DNA from: Nonomuraea aridisoli
Lineage (GTDB): Bacteria > Actinomycetota > Actinomycetes > Streptosporangiales > Streptosporangiaceae
Reading direction: 5' to 3'
Length of the DNA stretch: 64,000 nucleotides
Assembly (NCBI RefSeq): GCF_003236395.1
Contig: NZ_POUD01000015.1
Span: forward strand, 1-64,000
Shown piece after piece: positions 33,527-41,116 of this stretch (within the stretch, counting starts at the first letter, position 1; every line of letters begins with the position of its first letter). The translations under genes were made by a program, and so were the position numbers. The notes under the pieces are model-generated. The model saw nothing but the letters and a program-made list of their open reading frames with translations. It had not been told where the DNA came from and made no database searches.

Positions 33527-34624
33527 TCAGAGGATCTTGTGGACCCAGTTGTGCGGGTCGGGGCGGGTGCCGTACTGGATGCCGATCAGTTCCTCGCGGA
33601 CGCGCATCGTCACCTCGCCGGGCGAGCCGTCGCCGATGGTCCAGGAGCGGTCGGCGCCCTTGACCGAGCCCACCGGCGTCACGATGGCGGCCGTGCCGCA
33701 GGCGAAGACCTCGGTCAGCTCGCCGGACGCGCAGCCGGCCTCCCACTCGTCCACCGAGATCAGCCGCTCCTCGACCTCCAGGCCCAGCTCGCCGGCCAGG
33801 GTCAGGATCGAGTCGCGGGTGATGCCGGCCAGCAGCGAGCCGGTCAGCGCCGGGGTGACGAGCTTGTCGCCGAAGACGAACATCAGGTTCATCCCGCCCA
33901 TCTCCTCGACGTAGCGGCGCTCGTGGGCGTCCAGCCACACGACCTGGTCGCAGCCCTGCTCCACGGCCTGGCGCTGGGCGACGAACGCCGCGGCATAGTT
34001 GCCGCCGCACTTGGCCTCGCCGGTGCCGCCGGGTGCGGCCCGGGTGTACTCGGTGGACAGCCAGACGGAGACCGGCTTGATGCCGCCGGCGAAGTACGAG
34101 GCCGCCGGAGAGGCGATGACCATGTACTTGTAGGTCTTGGACGGGTAGTTGACGCCCAGGCCGGGCTGGGTGGCGATCATGAAGGGCCGCAGGTAGAGGC
34201 TGTGCCCCTCCGGCGTCGGCACCCACTCCCGCTCGGTCTGGACGAGCAGTTCGAGCGACTCGACGAACGTCTCCTCGGGCAGCTCCGGCATCGCCAGACG
34301 GACCGCCGAGCGGTTGAAGCGGGCGGCGTTCGCGTACGGCCGGAACGTCACGATCGACCCGCCGCTCTGACGGTAGGCCTTCATGCCCTCGAAGATCTCC
34401 TGGCCGTAGTGGAAGACCGAGGTGGCGGGCTCGAGGGAGAGCTGGCCGTACGGCATGAGCCGGGCGTCGTGCCAGCCCTCGCCCTCGGTGAAGTCGATCG
34501 AGATCATGTGGTCCGTGAAGACCTTGCCGAAGACGGGGTTCGCCATTACCTGCTCCCGCTCGGCCGCGGTGCGAGCGTGGTCGGATAGCTGCACGTCGAA
34601 GCTGAGCTTCTGAGCGATGGTCAT
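33527..34624 (-). CDS. ilvE: Branched-chain amino-acid aminotransferase
   Basis: A 365-residue fold-IV PLP enzyme performing the last step of valine, leucine and isoleucine synthesis with glutamate as donor. The PLP Lys is in GGIKPVSVW-to-GTGEAKCGGNYAA, the family signature; FACGTAAIVTPVG closes the cofactor pocket. The start at 34624 (MTIAQKLSFDVQ) has AGAAGGA upstream; the in-frame ATG 39 bp earlier has no site. A palindromic box (34725-34741) sits in its probable promoter, linking it to the NdgR set. It is downstream of leuB but separated by a strong terminator. Confidence 0.96.
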   Translation of the reverse strand: MTIAQKLSFDVQLSDHARTAAEREQVMANPVFGKVFTDHMISIDFTEGEGWHDARLMPYGQLSLEPATSVFHYGQEIFEGMKAYRQSGGSIVTFRPYANAARFNRSAVRLAMPELPEETFVESLELLVQTEREWVPTPEGHSLYLRPFMIATQPGLGVNYPSKTYKYMVIASPAASYFAGGIKPVSVWLSTEYTRAAPGGTGEAKCGGNYAAAFVAQRQAVEQGCDQVVWLDAHERRYVEEMGGMNLMFVFGDKLVTPALTGSLLAGITRDSILTLAGELGLEVEERLISVDEWEAGCASGELTEVFACGTAAIVTPVGSVKGADRSWTIGDGSPGEVTMRVREELIGIQYGTRPDPHNWVHKIL

Positions 34625-34724
34625 GACCGCGGTCCTTCTCTCTACGATCTGGCGAAATGTCACGGAATCTGCCCGATGAGGGCACGGTGCGCGCCCCGGC
34701 GGCGGGGTGTCCGTACTTCCTATT

Positions 34725-34741
34725 GTCTCGCTATATGGGAT
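34725..34741. promoter_or_regulatory. Putative NdgR box at the ilvE promoter
   Basis: On the minus strand ATCCCATATAGCGAGAC matches GTCTCA-N5-TGAGAC at 9 of 12 arm positions and shares CATAT and CGAGAC with the ndgR box. It lies in the spacer of a possible promoter (TTGCCA, 34741-34746, then TAGGAA), so binding would repress. Confidence 0.55.
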
Positions 34742-34780
34742 GGCAAGCGGCTGATGGGGCGATTAGCCGCTTTGGACGCG

Positions 34781-34819
34781 AAAAAGCGCCCGGTAGTCCT
34801 TCGCGGACCACCAGGCGCT
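34781..34819 (-). terminator. leuB terminator
   Basis: On the minus strand a 15-bp stem with two mismatches (34805-34819 with 34785-34799) is followed by TTTTT. It lies 18 bp after the leuB stop and isolates ilvE from leuB. Confidence 0.85.
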
Positions 34820-34836
34820 TCCGGGGCTAGGCGGTC

Positions 34837-35883
34837 CTAGCCGGATACTCGCGCGGTGATGTCGTCGCCGATCTCGCGCGTGGTGCGAGCCGCCCAGCCG
34901 GCCAGCCGCTCGAGGATATCGTCGGAGACCGCCTGCTCGACCCTGGCCGCCTCGGCCTGCAGCCCGAGGTGGTCGAGCAGCATGGCGACCGACAGGATCG
35001 TCGCGGTCGGGTCGGCCTTGCCCTGGCCGGCGATGTCGGGCGCGCTGCCGTGGACCGGCTCGAACATGCTGGGCGCGGTGCGCTCGGGGTTGATGTTGCC
35101 GCTGGCGGCCAGGCCGATGCCGCCGGCGATGGCCGCGCCGAGGTCGGTGATGATGTCGCCGAACAGGTTGTCGGTCACCACCACGTCGAAGCGCTCGGGC
35201 TGGGTGACGAAGAACATCGAGGCCGCGTCGATGTGGCAGTAGTCGGTGGTGACCTCGGGGTATTCCTCGCTGATCCGGTTGACCGTGCGCTGCCACAGGT
35301 CACCGGCGTAGGTCAGCACGTTCGTCTTGTGGACGAGGGTCAGCTTCTTGCGCGGGCGCGTCATGGCCTTGTCGAAGGCGTAGCGCACCACGCGCTCGAC
35401 GCCGTGGGCGGTGTTGAGCGACTCCTGGGTGGCGATCTCGTGCGGGGTGCCGCGGCGCATGACGCCGCCGGTGCCGGCGTAGAGGCCCTCGGTGCCCTCG
35501 CGCACGACGATCATGTCGATGTCCTCGGCGGAGGTGTCGCCCAGCGGCGTCTCCACGCCCGGGAACAGCTTGACCGGGCGCAGGTTGACGTAGTGGTCGA
35601 AGGCGAAGCGCAGCTTGAGCAGCACGTCGCGCTCCAGGATGCCCGGCGGGACGCTGGGATCGCCGATCGCGCCGAGCAGGATCGCGTCGTAGCCGCGCAG
35701 CTCCTCCATCACGGAGTCGGGGAGCGTCTCACCGGTGCGGTGATAACGGGCTGCGCCCAGGTCGTAGTGGGTGGGCTCGAACTTCGTGCCCACGGCCTCC
35801 AGGACCTTGAGTCCTTCGGTGACGACCTCGGCGCCGATCCCGTCTCCGGGGATCACGGCCAGGCGGATGTTGCGCGACTCCAT
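34837..35883 (-). CDS. leuB: 3-isopropylmalate dehydrogenase
   Basis: A 348-residue NAD-dependent oxidative decarboxylase completing leucine's carbon skeleton. It begins [22 protein letters not shown] and carries [13 protein letters not shown], the substrate-arginine segment [18 protein letters not shown] and the metal site [18 protein letters not shown]. The length is normal. The ATG at 35883 is the family start. A palindromic box (35903-35919) lies 19 bp upstream of the start codon, and the gene is divergent from the c-di-AMP riboswitch. It ends in its own terminator. Confidence 0.96.
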   Translation of the reverse strand: MESRNIRLAVIPGDGIGAEVVTEGLKVLEAVGTKFEPTHYDLGAARYHRTGETLPDSVMEELRGYDAILLGAIGDPSVPPGILERDVLLKLRFAFDHYVNLRPVKLFPGVETPLGDTSAEDIDMIVVREGTEGLYAGTGGVMRRGTPHEIATQESLNTAHGVERVVRYAFDKAMTRPRKKLTLVHKTNVLTYAGDLWQRTVNRISEEYPEVTTDYCHIDAASMFFVTQPERFDVVVTDNLFGDIITDLGAAIAGGIGLAASGNINPERTAPSMFEPVHGSAPDIAGQGKADPTATILSVAMLLDHLGLQAEAARVEQAVSDDILERLAGWAARTTREIGDDITARVSG

Positions 35884-35902
35884 GGCGGTACCTTACCCGC
35901 TC

Positions 35903-35919
35903 GTCTCGCCTGACGAGCA
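35903..35919. promoter_or_regulatory. Putative NdgR box at leuB
   Basis: GTCTCGCCTGACGAGCA matches GTCTCA-N5-TGAGAC at 8 of 12 arm positions; one arm (CGAGAC on the minus strand) equals that of the ndgR and ilvE boxes. It lies immediately before leuB. This is the weakest box among the clear leucine genes. Confidence 0.4.
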
Positions 35920-35994
35920 ACCATCTCACTACCCGGACGTCCGATATTTTACCTTTTTTACTGTTTACGCGCCTTTGACCGTTTCGTTAGAGTC

Positions 35995-36125
35995 CGACGG
36001 GCCTAATCCACGCAGCGGTTGCGTGGAGCCGGGGACCCACCCTCCCCCCGGGGCGAATCGGCGAACCCCACGCCGTAGGGCTGCTTCCAAGCCCGAGCCC
36101 GTCAGCTAACCCGGCCGGCCGCATG
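35995..36125 (+). ncRNA. c-di-AMP riboswitch (ydaO-yuaA class)
   Basis: The leader of the NlpC/P60 gene contains the conserved ydaO blocks in order: GGAGCCGGGGACCCA (about 36030), CGGGGCGAATCGGCG, AGGGCTGCTTCCAAGCCCGAGCCCGTCAGCTAACC (split here only for reading) and a closing GGCCGGC. A short helix CCACGCA/TGCGTGG lies near the 5' end. In actinobacteria this class senses c-di-AMP and typically shuts off cell-wall hydrolase genes. A weak promoter (TTTACG, 18 bp, TAGAGT at 35988) lies just before. The exact 5' boundary is estimated. Confidence 0.88.
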
Positions 36126-36141
36126 GAAGGACAAGTCCCCC

Positions 36142-36867
36142 TTGTCACGTATCGCCATTGCCTCGGCCGCGGGCGTCGCCGGGCTCCTCCTGGCCACCCC
36201 CGCCGCACAGGCGACGACCGCCGAACCCCCCGCACAGCAGGCCACCGAAGACCAGCAGACCCCTGCACAGCAGGCCAAGGACGAGCAGACCCCCGCTCAG
36301 CAGGCCGCAGGAGAGCAGACCCCGGCCCAGAAGGCCACAGAAGAGCAGACCCCGGCCCAGAAGGCCCCCGTCACGTCCGAGATCACCCTGGACGGACCCA
36401 AGCTCAAGAAGATCCAGGTCAAACGCCCCAAGCCGGCCTGGAAGATCGCGCTCGAGTTCGCGATGAACAAACGGGGCACCCCCTACGTGTGGGGCGGCAC
36501 CAGCCCGAGCGGCTACGACTGCTCCGGCCTCATGCTGAGGGCGTACCAGAAGGCGGGGATCCAGCTGCCCCGGGTGGCCGCGGACCAGTACGCGGCGTTC
36601 GACAAGAAGGTCTCCTGGAAGAACCTCAAACCGGGCGACCTGGTCTTCTTCAGCAACCTCGGCCACGTCGGGATGATCTCCCGGCCCGGCTACATGGTGC
36701 ACGCCCCGCGCACGGGTGACGTGGTGAAGGAGGAGAAGCTCTCCGCCTGGCGGCGCAGCGCCTTCGTGGGCGGTGTGCGCCCCGACCGCAAGGGCGTGCG
36801 CGAATGGCGGGAGTACCTCAAGCAGCGGGACGAACCCCCGCCCTCCATGCCCACCGCCACCCTCTGA
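36142..36867 (+). CDS. NlpC/P60 cell-wall endopeptidase
   Basis: A 241-residue exported hydrolase that cuts peptidoglycan stem peptides. The signal peptide ends near ATPAAQA. Residues about 30-78 are five imperfect repeats of EQTPAQQA type (10-11 residues), a flexible spacer. The NlpC/P60 domain has catalytic Cys127 (GYDCSGLM), His175 (LGHVGMIS) and His187 (MVHAPR). The TTG at 36142 follows AAGGA. Expression is under the c-di-AMP riboswitch directly upstream, tying wall cleavage to turgor and wall signalling. A terminator follows 20 bp after the stop. Confidence 0.93.
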   Translation: MSRIAIASAAGVAGLLLATPAAQATTAEPPAQQATEDQQTPAQQAKDEQTPAQQAAGEQTPAQKATEEQTPAQKAPVTSEITLDGPKLKKIQVKRPKPAWKIALEFAMNKRGTPYVWGGTSPSGYDCSGLMLRAYQKAGIQLPRVAADQYAAFDKKVSWKNLKPGDLVFFSNLGHVGMISRPGYMVHAPRTGDVVKEEKLSAWRRSAFVGGVRPDRKGVREWREYLKQRDEPPPSMPTATL

Positions 36868-36886
36868 CGCCTGTCACGACCCGGCC

Positions 36887-36918
36887 CGCTGGATCGCGGA
36901 GACGTCCGTGATCCAGCG
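36887..36918 (+). terminator. Terminator of the NlpC/P60 gene
   Basis: CGCTGGATC (36887-36895) pairs perfectly with GATCCAGCG (36910-36918), and an inner CGGA/TCCG extends the stem. It lies 20 bp past the stop and may also serve the convergent GNAT gene. Confidence 0.75.
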
Positions 36919-36957
36919 GTTCCCACGGCGCGCGCCGGACGCCCGGGAGGCGCCCGC

Positions 36958-37704
36958 TCAGCCGGGCAGGAAGTACGTCCAGGTCTCCAGCGTGCGGAAG
37001 CCCATCGAGGCGTACCACGGTGAGACGTCGTCGGCGGCCTGGAGGTACGCCCAGCGGGCGCCCTCGGCGTATCCGCCGCCCATGGCCGCCTCGACCACGG
37101 CGCGGCCGTGGCCGTGCCGCCGGTGACGGGGCAGCGTCGCGACGTTGAAGAGGCCGACGTGGCGACCGTCCCGCACCGCGTAGGAGGTGGCGACCGGCTC
37201 CCCGTCCTGCTCTCGCAGGTAGGCGGTGGCCCAGGGCGCCTCCAGCAGCGCCGGGGACGCGAACGGGCCCATCACCTCGCGCGGCGCCTCGAAGCCCATC
37301 GTGAGCACGTCCGCGTAGTCCTGCTGGTCACGTGCGCCGGCCACCCGGACGCCGTCCCGGACGGGCGCCGGGCCGTCGAGCTCCTTGGCCATGAGATGCA
37401 AAGCGTGCGGCTGGGTCAGGCCGTGTGCCCGGAGGATCTTCTCGAGCGCGGGTGCCGGCTCGCCGCGCACCTGGACGGACCAGGGCACGTCCTCCTTCGC
37501 CAGCACGCCGGCGAACTCCGCCACCTCGTCGGCGTCGGGCTCGAGCCGCTCCGTGAACACGCCGTTCAAGGTGGCCAGCGGCAGGCGGCTCACGAGCAGC
37601 CGGGTGGTGTGCTCCCCCTGCCGCCGCCACGCCCCGGGCACCCGTCCGACCACCCGCTCCAGCGTGCCGAACAGTGCCCTCACCGTCTCATCGGTCTGTG
37701 TCAC
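36958..37704 (-). CDS. GNAT-family N-acetyltransferase
   Basis: A 248-residue protein. The C-terminal GNAT domain is clear: TSYAVRDGRHVGLFNVATLP followed by the acetyl-CoA loop RHRRHGHGRAVVEAAM and the closing SPWYASMGFRTLETWTYF. The N-terminal 110 residues form a second, less conserved half, as in tandem-GNAT proteins. I chose the GTG at 37704 because GGGGGAG lies 7 bp upstream; the longer frame has no site. It stands alone and its substrate is unknown. Confidence 0.85.
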   Translation of the reverse strand: MTQTDETVRALFGTLERVVGRVPGAWRRQGEHTTRLLVSRLPLATLNGVFTERLEPDADEVAEFAGVLAKEDVPWSVQVRGEPAPALEKILRAHGLTQPHALHLMAKELDGPAPVRDGVRVAGARDQQDYADVLTMGFEAPREVMGPFASPALLEAPWATAYLREQDGEPVATSYAVRDGRHVGLFNVATLPRHRRHGHGRAVVEAAMGGGYAEGARWAYLQAADDVSPWYASMGFRTLETWTYFLPG

Positions 37705-37868
37705 CAGGCATCTCCCCCTGAACTCGCATGCCTGCCCCGTACGTCGCCCTGGCGTTCGCCACGGCGAGCAGCACAGCACAATAAAGCAGACACATCAGGA
37801 GAAAGAGGGCGACCCGCCCTCAGAACCCGCGACCTTTCCGACCGCGGGCCCGACCCGGTGGTGAATCA

Positions 37869-37916
37869 CCCCAGGGCCCGGAGCAGGTCCGGGAGGGCCG
37901 GGCCTGCTCTCTGGGG
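37869..37916 (-). terminator. Terminator after the 42-aa gene
   Basis: CCCCAG (37869-37874) with CTGGGG (37911-37916) encloses GAGCAGG/CCTGCTC and CCGG/CCGG pairs, giving a long interrupted stem 7 bp past the small gene's stop on the minus strand. Confidence 0.6.
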
Positions 37917-37922
37917 TCCGGC

Positions 37923-38051
37923 CTAGCGGCCGGAGTTCTGCGGGGCGCCGCCGTTGTCGCGGCGGTCCAGCGCGATCTGCACGGCCTCGGCCGCCTTGTC
38001 CTCGTGGTCGTCGGCACGGTTCCAGGCATACATGTCGTACATGTCACTCAT
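37923..38051 (-). CDS. Small hypothetical protein (42 aa)
   Basis: A 42-residue open frame starting MSDMYDMYAWNRADDHEDKA and ending in TAG. It has very strong G/C third-position bias (nearly every codon after the fifth), no hydrophobic segment and a helical, charged look (AAEAVQIALDRRDN). The ribosome site is weak (ACGAG directly before ATG). It has its own terminator and a 235-bp structured region upstream, so it looks like an independent unit. I recognise no family. The palindromic box at the far end of its leader hints at nitrogen or amino-acid control. Confidence 0.6.
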   Translation of the reverse strand: MSDMYDMYAWNRADDHEDKAAEAVQIALDRRDNGGAPQNSGR

Positions 38052-38285
38052 CTCGTTTCGCGGAAGCGTTCCAGTGACGCCGGACTCCGGTCGCGAATCC
38101 GACCGGGCCTGCTTTCGTGGTCCGGGTCGCGGACCGGACGAAGGGACTTACCGGCCGACAACGCGCCGAACACCGCGGCGAGTCGTCGACCTGCCCTAAC
38201 AGGCCTCGCCGCGGCAGGCAATGAGTACGAGCACCTGGCGCATCACTCGCTACAGTACCCGAGGCGTCTCGTTGGATGTCCTACT
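38052..38285 (-). other. Structured leader region upstream of the 42-aa gene
   Basis: Within 234 bp lie several strong inverted repeats: CCGGTCG/CGACCGG (38087-38106), TTCGT-GGTCC/GGACC-GG-ACGAA (about 38114-38142) and CCGCGGCGAG/CTCGCCGCGG (38173-38214), the last overlapping an alternative CCTGCC/GGCAGG hairpin. A weak promoter (AGGACA, 19 bp, TACTGT) on the minus strand would start RNA near 38245. It may be a structured 5' leader or a separate ncRNA; no known riboswitch motif was recognised. Confidence 0.4.
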
Positions 38286-38302
38286 ATCTCGCATGCTGAG
38301 AC
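38286..38302. promoter_or_regulatory. Putative NdgR box upstream of the 42-aa gene
   Basis: ATCTCGCATGCTGAGAC matches GTCTCA-N5-TGAGAC at 10 of 12 arm positions. It touches the serA terminator on one side and lies just upstream of a weak minus-strand promoter on the other. No known amino-acid gene starts here, so its target is either the small gene or a short + strand RNA. Confidence 0.45.
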
Positions 38303-38342
38303 GCAACAGGGCCGCCACCCGAACGGGTGACGGCCCTGTTGC
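38303..38342. terminator. serA terminator
   Basis: A 19-bp stem with two mismatches (38303-38321 with 38324-38342) and a 2-base loop lies 11 bp beyond the serA stop on the minus strand. No long U run follows, but the stem is very stable. Confidence 0.75.
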
Positions 38343-38353
38343 GACGGTGGAGG

Positions 38354-39943
38354 TCAGTCCTCCAGGTCGACCGAGCGGCCGCTGTCGGCGCCGATCTCGG
38401 CCACGATCTGCTCCACCACGTCGGCGGGGATCGCGGAGTCGACGGTCAGCGCGATGAGCGCCTTGCCGCCCTTGACGTCGCGGGCCACCTGCATGGAGGC
38501 GATGTTGACGTTGTGCTCGCCGAGCAGCCGGCCGACCACGCCGACGATGCCGGGACGGTCGGCGTAGGTGAGGAAGCACAGGTGGGCCGTCGGCTCGATC
38601 TCCATCTCGTAGCCGTTGACCTCGACGATCTTCGTGATCTGGCGCGGCCCGGAGAGCGTGCCGGAGACCGAGACCTGGCGGCCGTCGGCGAGCACGCCGC
38701 GCACGGTCACCACGTTGCGCCAGTCGGGGCTCTCGGAGCTGGTGACCAGCTCGACCTCGACGCCGCGCTCCTTGGCCAGCAGCGGGGCGTTGACGTAGGT
38801 GACCTGCTCCTCGATCACGTCGGCGAACACGCCCTTGAGCGCGGCCAGCTCGATCACGCGGACGTCCTGCGCGGCGATCTCGCCGCGGACCTCGACGTTG
38901 AGCTTGGTGGCGACCTCGCCGGCCAGGGCGGTGAACACCCGGCCCAGCTTCTCGGCCAGCGGCAGGCCCGGCTTGACGTCCTCGGCGACCGCGCCGCCCT
39001 GGACGTTGACCGCGTCGGGCACGAACTCGCCCGCCAGCGCCAGCTTCACGCTCCGCGCGACCTGCGTGCCGGCCTTCTCCTGGGCCTCGTGGGTGGAGGC
39101 GCCGAGGTGCGGCGTGACGACGACCTGGTCGAGCTCGAACAGCGGGCTGTCGGTGCACGGCTCCTTGGAGAACACGTCGAGGCCGGCGCCGGCGACGCGG
39201 CCCTCCTTGATCGCGGAGTAGAGCGCGCCCTCGTCGACGATGCCGCCGCGGGCCACGTTGACGATGCGCACGCTCGGCTTGACCTGGTGCAGCTCCCGGT
39301 CGCCGATGAGGCCGAGCGTCTCCTTGGTCTTGGGCAGGTGGACGGTGATGAAGTCGGCCTGCTTGAGCACCTCTTCGAGGCTGAGCAGCTTGACGCCCAT
39401 CTGCGCGGCGCGGGCCGGCGGCAGGTAGGGGTCGTAGGCGATCAGCTCGACGCCGAACGGCTGCAGCCGCTGCGCCACGAGCTGGCCGATCTTGCCCAGG
39501 CCCAGGATGCCGACGACCTTCTCGTCGAGCTCGACACCGGTGTACTTCGACCGCTTCCACTCGCCGTTCTTGAGCGCGGCGTGGGCCTGGGCCGTGTTGC
39601 GCGCGCTGGCCAGGATCAGGGCGATGGTCTGCTCGGCGGCGCTGGTGATGTTGGAGGTCGGCGCGTTGACGACCATGACACCGGCCTTGGTGGCCGCGTC
39701 GACGTCGACGTTGTCGAGGCCGACACCGGCGCGGGCGACCACGCGGAGCTTCGGGGCGGCGGCGATCGCCTCGGCGTCCACCTGCGTGGCGGAGCGGACG
39801 ATCAGCGCGTCCACGTCGGCGAGAGCGGGCAGCAGCTGGGAACGGTCGGCGCCGTCGGTGTGGCGGACCTCGAAATCAGCGCCGAGAACGGCGAGGCCGG
39901 CTTCGGACAGCTCCTCTGCGACCAGAACGACGGGCTTGTTCAC
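38354..39943 (-). CDS. serA: D-3-phosphoglycerate dehydrogenase
   Basis: A 529-residue NAD-dependent enzyme opening serine synthesis. It is the long (type I) form: catalytic and Rossmann domains (VGILGLGKIGQLVAQRL; the Arg and His of RIVNVARGGIVDEGAL and TPHLGASTHEAQ), then the intervening ASB domain and a C-terminal ACT domain (about 455-529, PGIVGVVGRLLGEHNVNIASM) that binds serine. The GTG at 39943 has AAGGAT upstream. Two palindromic boxes and a separate LacI-like palindrome lie in its promoter region, suggesting joint control with the leucine/valine genes. Confidence 0.96.
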   Translation of the reverse strand: MNKPVVLVAEELSEAGLAVLGADFEVRHTDGADRSQLLPALADVDALIVRSATQVDAEAIAAAPKLRVVARAGVGLDNVDVDAATKAGVMVVNAPTSNITSAAEQTIALILASARNTAQAHAALKNGEWKRSKYTGVELDEKVVGILGLGKIGQLVAQRLQPFGVELIAYDPYLPPARAAQMGVKLLSLEEVLKQADFITVHLPKTKETLGLIGDRELHQVKPSVRIVNVARGGIVDEGALYSAIKEGRVAGAGLDVFSKEPCTDSPLFELDQVVVTPHLGASTHEAQEKAGTQVARSVKLALAGEFVPDAVNVQGGAVAEDVKPGLPLAEKLGRVFTALAGEVATKLNVEVRGEIAAQDVRVIELAALKGVFADVIEEQVTYVNAPLLAKERGVEVELVTSSESPDWRNVVTVRGVLADGRQVSVSGTLSGPRQITKIVEVNGYEMEIEPTAHLCFLTYADRPGIVGVVGRLLGEHNVNIASMQVARDVKGGKALIALTVDSAIPADVVEQIVAEIGADSGRSVDLED

Positions 39944-40026
39944 TGGTGTGGATCCTTAGGGCACGGCAGGCTTGCGAGGGACACGTCGACGGGCCCCCCG
40001 ATGTCCAACAGAGTCTATCCACGCTT

Positions 40027-40040
40027 GTGAAAGCGTTCAC
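40027..40040. promoter_or_regulatory. LacI-like palindrome in the serA promoter
   Basis: GTGAAAGCGTTCAC is a near-perfect 14-bp palindrome (GTGAA-N4-TTCAC) whose centre resembles LacI-family operators. It lies over the expected -35 of a possible serA promoter (-10 TAGACT on the minus strand, 40012-40017). No LacI gene is in the window. Confidence 0.35.
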
Positions 40041-40044
40041 GAAA

Positions 40045-40061
40045 GACCCATGATGTGAGAC
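40045..40061. promoter_or_regulatory. Putative NdgR box 1 at serA
   Basis: On the minus strand GTCTCACATCATGGGTC matches GTCTCA-N5-TGAGAC at 10 of 12 arm positions. It lies 5 bp upstream of the probable -35 region of serA and forms a tandem pair with the next box, their centres 19 bp apart. Confidence 0.55.
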
Positions 40062-40063
40062 GC

Positions 40064-40080
40064 ATCGCACGATGCGAGAC
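40064..40080. promoter_or_regulatory. Putative NdgR box 2 at serA
   Basis: On the minus strand GTCTCGCATCGTGCGAT matches GTCTCA-N5-TGAGAC at 9 of 12 arm positions. Together with box 1 it makes the repeated word GTCTCRCATCRTG. Confidence 0.5.
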
Positions 40081-40201
40081 GGCCCTCAGGCGTACCCCGG
40101 TGTCGGCAAACTCACTCACCCGGCTCACAACTTTGTCTTGATCGGGGGATTTCTTGGCCATTAGCCTGATAAGCCGTGGCCGACTACCTAGGGTTCGTCC
40201 T

Positions 40202-41056
40202 ATGAGCATCGGGAATCCTGCGCTCGCCGACGTGCTCGCCCAGCATGGCTCCCCGCATCGCCTGCTGAGCGCTCTTGCCGACGGTGGAGTCCTGGTGGCA
40301 GTGCGTACAGATCGTTCCGTCGTCCTCGGGACGACCCAAGCAGGTGACCGGGTGTTGCTCGGTTACACCAGCCCCGCCACCTACGCGAGGCACCGCGGCA
40401 GTCATTCCCTGTCGGCCTGCGACGCCGACACCATCCTGGACATCCAGCGCGTCACCGGGGTGCGCGAGATCGTGATCGACGCGGCCGGACCAGCCGCCGC
40501 GGCCGTGCCCATCGACGATCTGCAACGTTTCCTCACCACGACGCGCACGGGGCCGACGCCCGTGTTGTCGGGGGCGGCTCCGGCCGCCTACGCGACGGGC
40601 GCGATGGCCACCGTGTCGCGCGGTGCCGCGCTGGCCCAGGTGGCTCCCCCGGTGCCGGAGGCGCCCTCGCTGCCGTGGGTGCCCGCGCCCCGGCCGCACC
40701 TCTCGGGGCCGATGCAGCAGGTCGATCCCGGTTACCGCCGCTGCGCCCACCCGATCCTGCCCGCGTTGCGCCAGGCCGTCGCGCAGTTGCTCATGGACTT
40801 CCCGCTCGTGCACCACGTCTGGATCTCCGAGGCGCGGACGGCCTCGGGGGCACCGGGGATCATGTTGCACGTCAAGGTCCACATGTCGGCCGCCGAAGAC
40901 GTCGTACGCGACCTGCACCGGCTCGTCCGCGCGCGGCTGCCGCAGCTGGCCGCCTCCGGCGCGCCGATCCTCATGGCCCGGGTGGCCGACACGCGCAGTG
41001 AGCGCCGCATGATCGAGATCGGCGCTCACGTCGTGTGCGCCGACGTACGCGACTGA
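40202..41056 (+). CDS. SseB-like protein
   Basis: A 284-residue soluble protein. The N-terminal half (NPALADVLAQHGSPHRLLSALADGGVLVAV ... YTSPATYARH ... DADTILDIQRV) resembles the SseB N-terminal domain, and after a Pro/Ala-rich linker (about 120-165) the C-terminal half (LRQAVAQLLMDFPLVHHVWISEAR ... LHVKVHM) resembles the SseB C-terminal domain. SseB was named for enhanced serine sensitivity in E. coli; its position divergent from serA is suggestive. The start at 40202 (MSIGNPAL) fits the domain edge; an in-frame ATG at 40154 is less likely. Moderate confidence in the family. Confidence 0.6.
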   Translation: MSIGNPALADVLAQHGSPHRLLSALADGGVLVAVRTDRSVVLGTTQAGDRVLLGYTSPATYARHRGSHSLSACDADTILDIQRVTGVREIVIDAAGPAAAAVPIDDLQRFLTTTRTGPTPVLSGAAPAAYATGAMATVSRGAALAQVAPPVPEAPSLPWVPAPRPHLSGPMQQVDPGYRRCAHPILPALRQAVAQLLMDFPLVHHVWISEARTASGAPGIMLHVKVHMSAAEDVVRDLHRLVRARLPQLAASGAPILMARVADTRSERRMIEIGAHVVCADVRD

Positions 41057-41116
41057 CCGGCGGGCCCGCGAAAGTGGGCCCTACCGGACCGAGCCGCGTT
41101 CGGCTTCAATGAGCGC

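Noticed and set aside
36223-36372. CRISPR-like repeats in the NlpC/P60 gene
   Set aside because: The repeats are in-frame coding units (EQTPAQQA type) without spacers.
38303-38457. A + strand leader peptide starting ATGCTGAGACGC at the box
   Set aside because: Arg-rich with no branched-chain codons, and it runs directly into the serA terminator and antisense serA.
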